Below, one piece after another: positions 28,423 through 37,448 of a stretch of DNA of 64,000 bases; within the stretch, counting starts at the first letter, position 1; the number at the start of each line of letters is the position of its first letter. The stretch covers positions 310,001 to 374,000 of the forward strand of contig NZ_JAJNKA010000003.1 of the NCBI RefSeq assembly GCF_021533215.1, written 5' to 3'. The DNA is from Portibacter lacus (GTDB lineage Bacteria > Bacteroidota > Bacteroidia > Chitinophagales > Saprospiraceae). The translations under genes were made by a program, and so were the position numbers. The notes beneath the pieces are model-generated. The model ran no database searches, was not told where the DNA came from, and worked only from the letters and a program-made list of their open reading frames with translations.

Positions 28423-28488
28423 ATGAAAAGAAATAATTTAAATAATACAAATTGGTGGTGGCACTTCAAGATACTTGATGTGGCCTAA
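28423..28488 (+). CDS. trpL: trp operon leader peptide
   Basis: A 21-codon ORF beginning MKRNNLNNTNWWWHF and ending at TAA 28486-28488. Codons 11-13 are three consecutive TGG (28453-28461), followed by His and Phe. It sits between the trp promoter and an intrinsic terminator just upstream of trpE. This is the arrangement of ribosome-mediated attenuation: stalling at the Trp codons when charged Trp-tRNA is scarce would spare transcription. It is too short for ordinary gene finders. Expression is inferred; codon content and position are seen. Confidence 0.85.
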   Translation: MKRNNLNNTNWWWHFKILDVA

Positions 28489-28532
28489 CCTATTTTATTA
28501 TTTTATAAAAATATTAAAGTGACTTGCCACAT
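28462..28532 (+). promoter_or_regulatory. trp attenuator: alternative pre-emptor hairpin and antiterminator
   Basis: Region 1:2 hairpin: 28462-28470 pairs with 28474-28482 (CACTTCAAG, loop ATA, CTTGATGTG) with one T/T mismatch; it begins right after the Trp codons. Region 2:3: ATGTGGC (28478-28484) pairs perfectly with GCCACAT (28526-28532), which includes part of the terminator stem. A ribosome stalled on the Trp codons would cover region 1 and free region 2 to pair with region 3; a ribosome reaching the stop at 28486 would cover region 2 and let the terminator form. Confidence 0.75.
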
Positions 28533-28551
28533 GGTAAGTCACTTTTTTTTT
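28516..28551 (+). terminator. trp attenuator terminator
   Basis: AAAGTGACTTGCC (28516-28528) pairs with GGTAAGTCACTTT (28533-28545), 13 positions with one G-T pair, around the loop ACAT, and a run of nine T follows (28543-28551). It is a textbook intrinsic terminator placed 27 bases after the leader stop and 15 bases before trpE, so it must be read through to express the operon. Confidence 0.9.
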
Positions 28552-28566
28552 AAGCAAAATTGAAAA

Positions 28567-29967
28567 ATGAAGCAATTAAAAATAAATGCTATAACTAAGA
28601 AACTCTTCGCAGACCTCACCACTCCGGTTCAGATGTTAATGAACTTGAGACGGAAGTATCATAAGGTTTTCTTACTAGAAAGTTCAGAATATAATAAGAA
28701 AGAAAATAGCAGATCTTTCTTGTGTTTTGATAGTTTGCTTTCTTTTTCTTGCACTGGGAATGATGTGAAAATTAAGGATTATAGAGGAACATCAGAAAAC
28801 CTAACCCTTCCCAATGATGAAGTTCTTGATAAACTAAAATCATGTTTTGATATCATCGATTTCAAAGGAGAAAAAGAAGCTGAAGACTATAATGGCTTCT
28901 TCGGATATTCTAGTTTTGATGCGGTACAGTATTTTGAGCAAATCACATTTGATGAATCGAAAGATGAAAAATTGATTCCTGCTTTAGCTTACGAATATTT
29001 TAGATTCGTTGTGGTTATTAATCACTTTAATGATAGCATGACTATTATAGAGAATGTGCCAGATGGCGAACCTTCTAGAATGCATAAAATTACCGCACTT
29101 ATTCAGAATAGACAGGCAGGTAGTGGGAACTTCAAGATGGACGGAGATGAATATTGTCCTATTCCACCCGAGGAATTCAAGAAAATGGTGACTCAAGGTA
29201 AATATCATTGCCAACGTGGAGATGTCTTCCAAGTCGTCTTTGCGCGAAGATATTATCAGAAATTTAAAGGGGATGACTTAAATGTATATCGCGCATTAAG
29301 GTCTATCAATCCATCACCATATTTGTTTTACTTTGATTTCGGTTCTTATCGGATATTTGGTTCTTCACCTGAAACGCACATTACAATTCAGAAAGGAGTT
29401 GCTGAAATCCATCCCATTGCTGGAACGTTTAGAAGAACTGGTGACGATGTTAAAGATGCAGCATTAGCAGAAGAACTTTTAAAAGATGAAAAGGAAAATG
29501 CAGAACACGTCATGCTTGTGGACCTTGCGCGAAATGACTTGAACAGAAAAGCAGAGAATGTTCATGTCGAAAAATATAAAAACACACAATTCTTTAGTCA
29601 CGTGATTCATTTAACTTCCATTGTGAAAGGAAATGTTACGGATAAATCTCATCCACTTAATATATATGCTGATAGTTTTCCAGCAGGAACCTTAAGTGGA
29701 GCTCCGAAATACAGAGCCTTACAATTAATCAATCAGAATGAGCCACACTCTAGAAGTTTCTATGGTGGAGCGATTGGTTTTCTTGGCCTAAATGGAGATA
29801 TCAATACAGCCATCATGATTCGTTCATTTCTGAGTAAAGACAATCAACTCATCTTCCAAGCAGGTTGCGGAATAGTTATTGATTCTAATGAAGAAAAAGA
29901 ACTTCAAGAAGTAGAGAATAAATTAGCCGCTTTAAAAAGTGCATTAACGATTGCAGAAACGATTTAA
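28567..29967 (+). CDS. trpE: anthranilate synthase component I
   Basis: A 466-residue chorismate-binding subunit that makes anthranilate with ammonia from TrpG. LLESSEYNKKENSRS (residues 36-50) fits the LLES-x10-S Trp feedback site. The catalytic half has CQRGDVFQVVFARRY, SSPETHITI, HPIAGTFRR, ENAEHVMLVDLARNDL and FPAGTLSGAPKYRAL. It is the first structural gene of the trp operon, immediately after the attenuator, and trpG starts three bases after it. Confidence 0.95.
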   Translation: MKQLKINAITKKLFADLTTPVQMLMNLRRKYHKVFLLESSEYNKKENSRSFLCFDSLLSFSCTGNDVKIKDYRGTSENLTLPNDEVLDKLKSCFDIIDFKGEKEAEDYNGFFGYSSFDAVQYFEQITFDESKDEKLIPALAYEYFRFVVVINHFNDSMTIIENVPDGEPSRMHKITALIQNRQAGSGNFKMDGDEYCPIPPEEFKKMVTQGKYHCQRGDVFQVVFARRYYQKFKGDDLNVYRALRSINPSPYLFYFDFGSYRIFGSSPETHITIQKGVAEIHPIAGTFRRTGDDVKDAALAEELLKDEKENAEHVMLVDLARNDLNRKAENVHVEKYKNTQFFSHVIHLTSIVKGNVTDKSHPLNIYADSFPAGTLSGAPKYRALQLINQNEPHSRSFYGGAIGFLGLNGDINTAIMIRSFLSKDNQLIFQAGCGIVIDSNEEKELQEVENKLAALKSALTIAETI

Positions 29968-29970
29968 ACT

Positions 29971-30543
29971 ATGGAAAAGATATTAATCATTGACAATTAT
30001 GACTCTTTCACTTTTAATCTTTACCAACTAGTAAAGCAGGTTTCAGATGCAACGGTGGAAGTTTTCAGAAATGATAAGATAAGTGTGGAAGAATGTGATG
30101 CTTACGATAGAATTATCCTATCACCAGGCCCAGGATTACCTGAAGAAGCAGGAAACTTGAAAGCAATCATAAAAGAATACGCAGATAAGAAACCTATTTT
30201 CGGAGTTTGTCTAGGACAACAAGCCATCGGAGAAGTATTTGGCGCAAGCCTGAAAAATCTAGATCGGGTTTATCATGGGATTAGAACAGAATTTAAGGTA
30301 ACTGAACCTGTAAGTGATATGTTTCAAGAAATGCCAGCAACCTTCTTTGCTGGAAGATATCATTCATGGGTCATTGATAAAACTACTTTACCAGATGATC
30401 TAGTCATCACTTGTACAGATGATGATGGAGAAATTATGGGAATTGCTCATAAAAACCATAAAATTAGAGCTGTTCAGTTTCATCCCGAATCTATTATGAC
30501 AGAATATGGAAAGGAGATGATGACCAATTTCTTAAAACTATAG
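29971..30543 (+). CDS. trpG: anthranilate synthase component II (glutamine amidotransferase)
   Basis: A 190-residue class I glutamine amidotransferase. The triad is visible: Cys80 in GVCLGQQAIG, His171 and Glu173 in QFHPES. IDNYDSFTFNLYQ at the start and GRYHSW are diagnostic for TrpG/PabA. Being next to trpE makes TrpG the likely role, though it may also serve aminodeoxychorismate synthase as in other bacteria with a single PabA/TrpG. Confidence 0.95.
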   Translation: MEKILIIDNYDSFTFNLYQLVKQVSDATVEVFRNDKISVEECDAYDRIILSPGPGLPEEAGNLKAIIKEYADKKPIFGVCLGQQAIGEVFGASLKNLDRVYHGIRTEFKVTEPVSDMFQEMPATFFAGRYHSWVIDKTTLPDDLVITCTDDDGEIMGIAHKNHKIRAVQFHPESIMTEYGKEMMTNFLKL

Positions 30544-30551
30544 CAAAGATT

Positions 30552-30582
30552 GGTTGTCTTAATCAAAACAAGAAAGACAATC
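30552..30582 (+). repeat. stem-loop between trpG and trpD
   Basis: GGTTGTCTT (30552-30560) pairs with AAGACAATC (30574-30582), nine pairs with one G-T, around a 13-base loop. There is no T-run, so it is not a terminator. It may slow decay or separate the trpEG and trpD messages. The gap of 69 bases is the longest inside trpEGDCFBA, whose other junctions are tight. Confidence 0.45.
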
Positions 30583-30612
30583 ATTCATTAAAAATGCAAT
30601 AAGCAAGGTAAA

Positions 30613-31611
30613 ATGAAAAAAGTATTAGAAAGATTATATCATCATGAGGAACTTGATCGTCAAGAATCAAGAAACTTAATGCTAGAAATAGCCGAAGAAA
30701 AATATAATGAGCTGCAGCTTGCATCGCTACTTACTGTCTTTAGAATGAGACCGATCAGCTTCGAAGAGTTTTCGGGTTTCAGGGATGCCATCTTAGAGCG
30801 CATGATTGCTGTAGACTATGATCGTAGTCAGTTAATAGACATGTGCGGAACTGGAGGTGATGGAAAAGACACCTTTAATATATCGACGCTAGCCTCTGTC
30901 ATTGTAGCTGGTGCTGGATATAAAGTAGCGAAGCATGGGAATGGAGCGATTTCCTCGGTATGTGGTTCATCTAATGTCATCCAAGGAATCGGTTACAAAT
31001 TCACGAATGATGCAGATATCATTAAGAATCAACTGGATAATTTCAACATCACCTTCATGCATGCGCCTTTATTTCATGCTGCACTGAAACCACTGGGACC
31101 GGTTCGAAGAGGAATCGGGGTGAAAACTTTTTTCAATATGATGGGACCACTTGTGAATCCAACAAAACCTAAGCAACAAGTCGCAGGTGTCTATTCCTTA
31201 GAAATTATGCCTTTCTATAAATATATTATGGAGGAAGAAGGTATGAATTTCACAATCATTCATGGCTTAGATGGTTACGATGAAGTGTCTCTGACCGATA
31301 CGACTAAGATCATCACCGAAAATGGCGAAAGCATATTAGAACCAGAAGATTTTAATAAATCTAAGCTAAAACAGTCCGATATTTATGGCGCAGAAACTAT
31401 AGATGATACCATTAAAATATTTGAACGCATTCTTAAGAATGAAGGCACATCAGAACAAAACGATGTTGTCCTGACGAACGCAGCAATAGGAATTCAGGCT
31501 TTTGACAGAAGTAAATCTTATGCTACGTGTTATGCGGAGGCAGAAGAATCCCTCCAAAGCGGGAAAGCAAGGAAAAATTTGCAAAATTTAATCGACTCTA
31601 TTAAATACTAA
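30613..31611 (+). CDS. trpD: anthranilate phosphoribosyltransferase
   Basis: A 332-residue enzyme that transfers phosphoribosyl from PRPP to anthranilate. It shows CGTGGDGKDTFNISTLAS (the glycine-rich PRPP loop), KHGNGAISSVCGSSNV, MHAPLFHAALKPLGPVRRGIG and FNMMGPLVNPTKP. It is not fused to trpG, unlike in Enterobacteria. trpC follows after one base. Confidence 0.95.
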   Translation: MKKVLERLYHHEELDRQESRNLMLEIAEEKYNELQLASLLTVFRMRPISFEEFSGFRDAILERMIAVDYDRSQLIDMCGTGGDGKDTFNISTLASVIVAGAGYKVAKHGNGAISSVCGSSNVIQGIGYKFTNDADIIKNQLDNFNITFMHAPLFHAALKPLGPVRRGIGVKTFFNMMGPLVNPTKPKQQVAGVYSLEIMPFYKYIMEEEGMNFTIIHGLDGYDEVSLTDTTKIITENGESILEPEDFNKSKLKQSDIYGAETIDDTIKIFERILKNEGTSEQNDVVLTNAAIGIQAFDRSKSYATCYAEAEESLQSGKARKNLQNLIDSIKY

Positions 31612-31612
31612 A

Positions 31613-32401
31613 ATGAGCATACTTAAAGAAATAGTAGAACATAAAAAGAAAGAAGTAGCTAAAGATAAATCACTTTATCCCATAACACTTCTAGAACAGA
31701 GTATCCATTTTGATGCACCTTGTGTTTCATTAAGTGAATACATCTTGAGACCAGACAAAGTGGGAATCATCGCAGAATTTAAAAGAAAATCACCTTCTAA
31801 GGGCGCGATTAATCTGTACGCTTCTCCAGAGGAAGTAAGTATCGGCTATATGCAAGCAGGTGCTTCAGCTATATCTGTCCTAACAGACAAAAACTACTTT
31901 GGAGGTTCTAAAGAGGATTTAAAAACTGTTCGGAAATATAACTTCTGTCCAATTCTAAGAAAGGAATTTATCATTGATGAATATCAAATATTAGAGGCTA
32001 AGTCTATCGGAGCAGATGCCATTTTACTGATTGCGAGCATCCTTACCGATGATGAAATCAAGAAATTTACTTCTTTGGCAAAGTCACTAGGATTGGAAAT
32101 TCTTTTCGAAGTTCATGATGAAGAAGAAATCGGAAAATTCATTCCAGAAATTGACCTAATCGGCGTTAACAATAGAAACCTGAAAACTTTCAAAACAGAC
32201 TTTAATTATTCGTTAGACATTTTTAATAAGCTACCTACTGATGCAGTCAAAATAAGTGAAAGTGGAATCAATGATCCAAAAGTTGTAAGCCAATTAAAGA
32301 CCGCAGGATACGATGGATTTCTAATCGGAGAATACTTTATGGCAGGAGGACACCCAGAAGAAAAATGTAAGCAGTTCATTGACGCAATAAAGAACAATTA
32401 A
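31613..32401 (+). CDS. trpC: indole-3-glycerol phosphate synthase
   Basis: A 262-residue TIM-barrel enzyme closing the indole ring. Motifs: GIIAEFKRKSPSKGAI, SVLTDKNYFGGS, PILRKEFIIDEYQI, EVHDEEEI, IGVNNRNLKTF and SESGI near the end. The following trpF starts with GTG directly after its TAA, so the two are likely translationally coupled; they are separate proteins here. Confidence 0.96.
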   Translation: MSILKEIVEHKKKEVAKDKSLYPITLLEQSIHFDAPCVSLSEYILRPDKVGIIAEFKRKSPSKGAINLYASPEEVSIGYMQAGASAISVLTDKNYFGGSKEDLKTVRKYNFCPILRKEFIIDEYQILEAKSIGADAILLIASILTDDEIKKFTSLAKSLGLEILFEVHDEEEIGKFIPEIDLIGVNNRNLKTFKTDFNYSLDIFNKLPTDAVKISESGINDPKVVSQLKTAGYDGFLIGEYFMAGGHPEEKCKQFIDAIKNN

Positions 32402-33049
32402 GTGAATAGTTCGGATCAAAATATCATACTTAAGGTTTGCGGCATGCGGGATATTGAAAATATTCAGGCAGCCTCTGACGCTGGTGTGAGCTTGATGGGA
32501 TTTATCTTTTACGAAAAATCGAAGAGATTTATCCAGCCAGAATTAAGAGCTGAAATATTTAGCTCGATTCCAGATAATATTAAGAAGGTAGGTGTTTTTG
32601 TCAATGAAAGCATCGACTTCGTAAAGAAGATAGTACATGAATACAACTTAGATTTTGTACAGTTACACGGAGAAGAGGATCCATCTTATTGTGAAGCAAT
32701 AAAAACATTGACCAAAGTCATCAAGGCATTCAGTGTAGATGAATCTTTTGATTTTAGCATAACAGCAGACTATCAGAGTTGTGATTATTTACTATTTGAT
32801 GCTAAGGGAAAAGAACGAGGTGGAAATGGAATTCAATACAACTGGGATATATTGCAGCAATATACTCTAGATACACCTTTCCTTCTAAGTGGAGGACTAG
32901 GACCAGAAGATGCTGGTAAAATCAACAGTTTCAAACATAAAAAATTAGCAGGAATAGATGTTAATAGCGGATTCGAATCTGCACCTGCAATGAAGAATAT
33001 AGAAAACATTAAATCATTTATAAGCAAGCTAACATGCAATACGCAGTAG
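32402..33049 (+). CDS. trpF: phosphoribosylanthranilate isomerase
   Basis: A 215-residue TIM-barrel isomerase. It has [12 protein letters not shown] with the catalytic Cys, [28 protein letters not shown], and [14 protein letters not shown] and [10 protein letters not shown] at the phosphate site. The start is a GTG at 32402, directly abutting the trpC stop. Its 3' end overlaps the start of trpB by 16 bases. Confidence 0.95.
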   Translation: MNSSDQNIILKVCGMRDIENIQAASDAGVSLMGFIFYEKSKRFIQPELRAEIFSSIPDNIKKVGVFVNESIDFVKKIVHEYNLDFVQLHGEEDPSYCEAIKTLTKVIKAFSVDESFDFSITADYQSCDYLLFDAKGKERGGNGIQYNWDILQQYTLDTPFLLSGGLGPEDAGKINSFKHKKLAGIDVNSGFESAPAMKNIENIKSFISKLTCNTQ

Positions 33050-34221
33050 ACGAAAAAGGATTTTATGGCGAATTTGGAGGCGCATTCATACCAGAAATGC
33101 TCTACCCAAATGTCGAAGAACTAAGAAAAAGTTACTTGGAAATTTCAGCGACCCCATCTTTTAAAAAGGAGTTCGATGATTTGCTAAAGCATTATGTAGG
33201 AAGACCTACACCACTATACTTCGCGAAGAAATTGTCTGAAAAATATGGAACGCAAGTATACTTAAAGCGTGAAGACCTCAATCATACAGGAGCTCACAAG
33301 GTCAATAATACTATCGGCCAGATTTTAATGGCTGAGCGCATGGGAAAAAAGCGAATCATTGCTGAAACTGGTGCTGGCCAGCATGGCGTAGCCACTGCTA
33401 CGGTATGTGCGCTGAAAGGATTGGAATGCATCGTTTATATGGGAGCTGTAGACATCGAACGTCAGGCGCCGAATGTTGCTAGAATGAAAATGCTAGGTGC
33501 TGAAGTTAGACCTGCACTTTCAGGAAGTAAAACATTAAAAGATGCCACGAATGAAGCCATTCGTGATTGGATCAGCAATCCAGAAGACACCTTTTATATC
33601 ATCGGCTCTGTGGTAGGACCACACCCCTACCCTGACATGGTTGCCAGATTTCAGTCTGTTATTTCTGAAGAAATTAAAAAGCAATTGCAAGAGCAAATCG
33701 GGCGAGACTATCCAGATTACATCTTAGCATGTGTCGGTGGAGGAAGTAATGCAGCCGGTGCTTTCTACCATTACTTAGACGATACGAGAGTCCAACTTTT
33801 CATGGCTGAAGCAGCAGGACATGGAATCGATACTAATATGTCAGCGGCTACTTCCGTCTTAGGTACAGAAGGAATTATCCACGGCAGTCGGACTTTATTA
33901 ATGCAAACGAAAGACGGTCAGATCATCGAACCACATAGTATTTCAGCCGGATTAGACTATCCTGGAATTGGACCACTTCATGCACACTTAATAAAAAGTG
34001 GTAGAGCTCGTTCGTTTCCGATTACGGATAAAGAATCAGTGGATGCATCCTTTATGCTTTCTAGATTAGAAGGAATTATTCCAGCGTTAGAATCGGCTCA
34101 TGCATTGACCATCCTAGAAAAATATGATTTCAAGGCAGACGATATTGTGGTATTAAATTTATCCGGGAGAGGTGATAAAGATTTGGGAACATTCATGAAA
34201 TATATGGACGAATATGAATAA
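33034..34221 (+). CDS. trpB: tryptophan synthase beta chain
   Basis: A 395-residue PLP enzyme joining indole and serine. The PLP lysine is K89 in HTGAHKVNN; the phosphate loop is [24 protein letters not shown] at the start and the C-terminal [10 protein letters not shown] fit the TrpB1 type that partners with TrpA. It overlaps trpF by 16 and trpA by eight bases, implying coupled translation. Confidence 0.97.
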   Translation: MQYAVDEKGFYGEFGGAFIPEMLYPNVEELRKSYLEISATPSFKKEFDDLLKHYVGRPTPLYFAKKLSEKYGTQVYLKREDLNHTGAHKVNNTIGQILMAERMGKKRIIAETGAGQHGVATATVCALKGLECIVYMGAVDIERQAPNVARMKMLGAEVRPALSGSKTLKDATNEAIRDWISNPEDTFYIIGSVVGPHPYPDMVARFQSVISEEIKKQLQEQIGRDYPDYILACVGGGSNAAGAFYHYLDDTRVQLFMAEAAGHGIDTNMSAATSVLGTEGIIHGSRTLLMQTKDGQIIEPHSISAGLDYPGIGPLHAHLIKSGRARSFPITDKESVDASFMLSRLEGIIPALESAHALTILEKYDFKADDIVVLNLSGRGDKDLGTFMKYMDEYE

Positions 34222-34987
34222 GAAATTTGAAAATTTATTTGAAGACGGTAAGAAATTACTAAGTATATATATTACAGCAGGCTATCCGTCACTGAACGAC
34301 ACGGTTCCTACCTTGATTGCTCTTGAGAAAAATGGCGTAGATTTCGTGGAGATTGGAATGCCTTACTCAGATCCGATGGCAGATGGAACAACTATCCAAC
34401 AGAGCAGTGAAAAAGCGATAAAAAACGGAATGCACTTGGATCTACTTTTCAGCCAGATTAAAGAAGCCAGGAAATCTGTTTCCATTCCATTCGTGTACAT
34501 GGGCTACTTGAACCAGCTGATGCAATACGGATTAGATAAATTCTGCCAAGCTTGCGTAGATTCTGGAATAGATTCCTTAATCATTCCAGACTTACCGATG
34601 GAAGTTTATGCCGAAGAGCACAAAGCCATATTCGAAAAGTACAATCTTGGATTGAGTTTCTTGATCAGCCCCCAGAGTGGCGAAAAGCGTATCAAACAAG
34701 CTGATGACCTTAGTTATCCTTTTTTATACCAAGTTTCGAGCAATGCCATAACAGGTGCATCTTCTAAAATAAGTGATGTCCAACTAGACTATTTTAAGCG
34801 AATAGAAGAAATGAAATTAAAGTCACCTAAGATGATCGGATTCGGTATCTCTAATAAAGAGACTTTCGATCAAGCTTGCGAAAGAGCCAGTGGTGCCATC
34901 ATCGGTAGTGCTTTCATCAAAGCAGTTTCTCAAGAAGGTGATTTAGAAAATAATATAGGTCAATTTATTAAAAGCATACGAGAATGA
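34214..34987 (+). CDS. trpA: tryptophan synthase alpha chain
   Basis: A 257-residue TIM barrel that releases indole from indole-3-glycerol phosphate. The catalytic Glu lies in [14 protein letters not shown] (with the second acid in SDPMADG), and [18 protein letters not shown] and GFGISNKE mark the phosphate site. Its stop overlaps the ATG of the next gene (ATGA), so a DAHP synthase is translated right after it. Confidence 0.96.
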   Translation: MNKKFENLFEDGKKLLSIYITAGYPSLNDTVPTLIALEKNGVDFVEIGMPYSDPMADGTTIQQSSEKAIKNGMHLDLLFSQIKEARKSVSIPFVYMGYLNQLMQYGLDKFCQACVDSGIDSLIIPDLPMEVYAEEHKAIFEKYNLGLSFLISPQSGEKRIKQADDLSYPFLYQVSSNAITGASSKISDVQLDYFKRIEEMKLKSPKMIGFGISNKETFDQACERASGAIIGSAFIKAVSQEGDLENNIGQFIKSIRE

Positions 34988-35997
34988 TTATTCAACTGGA
35001 TCAACAGTGCAACGCGTCGCAATTATCAGACATTAATACCCAATTATCAACCATTGGATATCAAGGTTCGGAGATAGAAACGCAGTTTGGGAAATACATT
35101 ATTGCAATCGGTAAAAAGGAATTCGATATCAGAAAAATTGGTTCCATGGCTGGGATCAAAGATATCCATAGAGTTTCTGATGCTTATAAATTGGTCTCTT
35201 CTAAGTGGAAAGTAGGAAAAACGGCTGTCAAAATAGGCGATGACTTGTTAATCGGAAATGGAAATTTCCAAGTAATGGCAGGTCCATGCTCTATTGAATC
35301 TGAAGAACAGATAGAATCTACAGTTGCTCACTTAGTTAGGAACGGAGTAAAAATCATGAGAGGTGGCGTTTATAAACCGAGAAGTTCACCCTACAGTTTC
35401 AGAGGACTTGGACAAGATGGTCTAAAGCTATTTTACAAGACTTGCCAAGAAAATAACATCAAGATTGTAACAGAAGTCATGCAAGTTTCTCAGATAGAAC
35501 CGATGCATGATTACATTGATATCTTTCAAGTAGGCGCTAGAAATTCGCAGAACTTTAATTTGCTAGATGAATTAGGAAAAGTCGATAAACCGATATTGCT
35601 TAAGAGAGCGATCAGTGGAACGATTGATGAATTATTACAAGCTGCAGAATACATCTTTTCTAATGGTAATGAGCGTATCATGTTGTGTGAAAGAGGAATC
35701 AGAACCTATGAAGGTGCCTACAGAAACACCATGGACCTGAATGCAATCGCGATACTAAAAGAAAAATCTCACCTTCCTGTAGTAGCGGATCCATCTCATG
35801 GAATCGGCGTTAGGAAGTTTGTTCCTCAGATTGCATTAGCATCTATTTTAGCTGGAGCAGATGGTGTAATCGTGGAAGTTCATGAAAATCCGGAGAAAGC
35901 ATTTTCAGATGGTCAACAGACCTTGAGTTATCAAGAAGCGGAAGCGCTATATGAAAATATAAAAAGTACATTAGCTTTACGCAAGAATTTAGTTTGA
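34984..35997 (+). CDS. 3-deoxy-7-phosphoheptulonate synthase, type I-beta
   Basis: A 337-residue DAHP synthase, the first step of the shikimate pathway. The N-terminal ~85 residues form a ferredoxin-like extension as in the Thermotoga-type enzyme, where it mediates feedback. The barrel has VMAGPCSIESEEQI, RGGVYKPRSSPYSFRGLG, FQVGARNSQNF, LKRAISGT, ERGIRTYEG and VVADPSHGIG. No chorismate mutase domain is attached. It overlaps trpA by four bases, so it follows trp attenuation. Confidence 0.94.
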   Translation: MIIQLDQQCNASQLSDINTQLSTIGYQGSEIETQFGKYIIAIGKKEFDIRKIGSMAGIKDIHRVSDAYKLVSSKWKVGKTAVKIGDDLLIGNGNFQVMAGPCSIESEEQIESTVAHLVRNGVKIMRGGVYKPRSSPYSFRGLGQDGLKLFYKTCQENNIKIVTEVMQVSQIEPMHDYIDIFQVGARNSQNFNLLDELGKVDKPILLKRAISGTIDELLQAAEYIFSNGNERIMLCERGIRTYEGAYRNTMDLNAIAILKEKSHLPVVADPSHGIGVRKFVPQIALASILAGADGVIVEVHENPEKAFSDGQQTLSYQEAEALYENIKSTLALRKNLV

Positions 35998-36018
35998 TCA
36001 AGGAGCGAGCGATCAAAC
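35992..36018 (+). repeat. stem-loop at the end of the DAHP synthase gene
   Basis: GTTTGATC (35992-35999) and GATCAAAC (36011-36018) are perfect eight-base arms around an 11-base loop. The left arm contains the stop codon of the DAHP synthase gene. No T-run follows, so read-through into aroC is likely. A role in mRNA processing is possible. Confidence 0.45.
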
Positions 36019-36047
36019 AATAAACTTTAACTATAAACATTTTTTGA

Positions 36048-37028
36048 ATGAACAGTTTCGGAAGAATATTTAGAATGGAAATTTTTGGAGAATCACATGG
36101 CGAAGGTTGTGGGGTTTTATTAGATGGTGTACCTCCTGGAATTCCAATAACCGTAGAAGATTTTCTGCCTGATTTAAAAAGAAGACAAGCAGGCGCTAAG
36201 GGAACTACACCACGTGTAGAGAAGGATATCCCACACCTCAAAAGTGGTGTTTTCAATGGTTTCACAACTGGGGCTCCATTGTTGATCTTCTTCGAAAACA
36301 ACAATACGCGATCGAAAGACTATTCTAACTTAGTAAGACAACCTAGACCAGGCCATTCAGACTTTGTCGCTCATAAAAAATATAAAGGCTTCCAAGATTA
36401 TAGAGGAGGTGGCCATTTTTCGGGTAGATTAACCCTTGCACTCGTTGCAGCTGGTGTAATCGCTAAGAAAATCACTCCTGAAATCACCTATGGTGCTCAG
36501 CTTATAGAAGCTGGTGGAAATTCGAATATTGAAGAAGCCATTAACGGAGCCATCGAAAGTAAAAATTCTATCGGAGGTATCATTGAAAGTCGTGCGAGTA
36601 ACATTCCTATTGGGATCGGTGAGCCATTTTTTGATTCTGTAGAATCTATTGTTGCACATTTGGTTTTCGCTATACCAGCAACTAAAGGAGTAGAATTCGG
36701 TTCTGGATTTCAGGCAGCAAAGATGACTGGAATCGAACACAACGATAATTTTATCGATGAAAAAGGGACGACTGAAACTAATAATGCAGCTGGAATAAAT
36801 GGCGGAATAACCAATGGGAACGATTTCTTCTTCAGGGTCGCGATTAAGCCTACAAGCAGTGTCCACCAGACACAAAAAACGATGAATCTCGCTTCAGGTG
36901 AAGTGGAAGATCTTATGATCGTAGGTCGACATGATGTTTGTATTGCTTTAAGAGCGCCTGTTGTTGTAGAAGCTATTACCGCAATTGCTTTCGCAGAATT
37001 GAGTTTGATTAGAGAAATTAACAAGTAA
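36048..37028 (+). CDS. aroC: chorismate synthase
   Basis: A 326-residue FMN-dependent enzyme making chorismate, the shared precursor of Trp, Phe and Tyr. It has RMEIFGESHGEGCGV, RRQAGAKGTTPRVEKD, RPGHSDFVAHKKY, the GGGHFSGRLTLALVAAG version of the FMN motif, and GGITNGNDFFFRVAIKPTSS. It is slightly shorter than the usual 350-360 residues but all motifs are present. It is 50 bases after the DAHP synthase gene. Confidence 0.94.
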   Translation: MNSFGRIFRMEIFGESHGEGCGVLLDGVPPGIPITVEDFLPDLKRRQAGAKGTTPRVEKDIPHLKSGVFNGFTTGAPLLIFFENNNTRSKDYSNLVRQPRPGHSDFVAHKKYKGFQDYRGGGHFSGRLTLALVAAGVIAKKITPEITYGAQLIEAGGNSNIEEAINGAIESKNSIGGIIESRASNIPIGIGEPFFDSVESIVAHLVFAIPATKGVEFGSGFQAAKMTGIEHNDNFIDEKGTTETNNAAGINGGITNGNDFFFRVAIKPTSSVHQTQKTMNLASGEVEDLMIVGRHDVCIALRAPVVVEAITAIAFAELSLIREINK

Positions 37029-37031
37029 ACC

Positions 37032-37448
37032 ATGAAGTACTTAGGTCTATTTTTAATATGCACATTTTTTCTAATTGCCGCATGTAAGAATACGGCTTCT
37101 GAGCCAAAGCTCGTGCAGCCTGATCACACAATAATCAATCCCGCAAATTCTGAAACGCTAGCGTTGCTACAAGGTAGGTGGAAGAACGTTTCTGATCCGA
37201 AAAACACAATGGTGATCGAAGGTAATTCTAAGAAAGAAGAATATGAAGGAATGGAAGTGACGAATCTGAGCTACTTTGAATTAGATAATCGCTGTATTAA
37301 TCTTAACATGCCTGACCAGACACCGGAAACTGATCGATACATCATTATAGAAAACGTGTGTCTGTATATTAAGGAAATAAGCGAAGAAAACTTGGTAATA
37401 GCGAATGCGGAGAGCGGTAATTTCTTGGTTTATCAACGCGTAAAATGA
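37032..37448 (+). CDS. small lipoprotein of unknown function
   Basis: A 138-residue lipoprotein with a lipobox at Cys18 (LIAAC). LLQGRWKNVSDPKNTMVIEGN suggests a lipocalin-like beta fold, as in many small Bacteroidota lipoproteins that begin with a GxW strand. It begins three bases after aroC and overlaps the next gene by four, so it rides on the aromatic operon. No function can be assigned. Confidence 0.75.
   Translation: MKYLGLFLICTFFLIAACKNTASEPKLVQPDHTIINPANSETLALLQGRWKNVSDPKNTMVIEGNSKKEEYEGMEVTNLSYFELDNRCINLNMPDQTPETDRYIIIENVCLYIKEISEENLVIANAESGNFLVYQRVK

Noticed and set aside
28266-28469. 67-codon minus-strand ORF over the trp promoter and leader
   Set aside because: It is an AT-rich frame with no family resemblance and lies over the promoter and leader ORF, which are better supported.
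28423-28566. T-box or TRAP-type control of the trp operon
   Set aside because: No T-box sequence with a following specifier loop and no series of spaced GAG/UAG triplets was seen; the leader ORF with Trp codons explains the region better.
36048-37028. Chorismate synthase truncated
   Set aside because: It is somewhat short, but all FMN and substrate motifs are present and start and stop are clean, so it is treated as intact.
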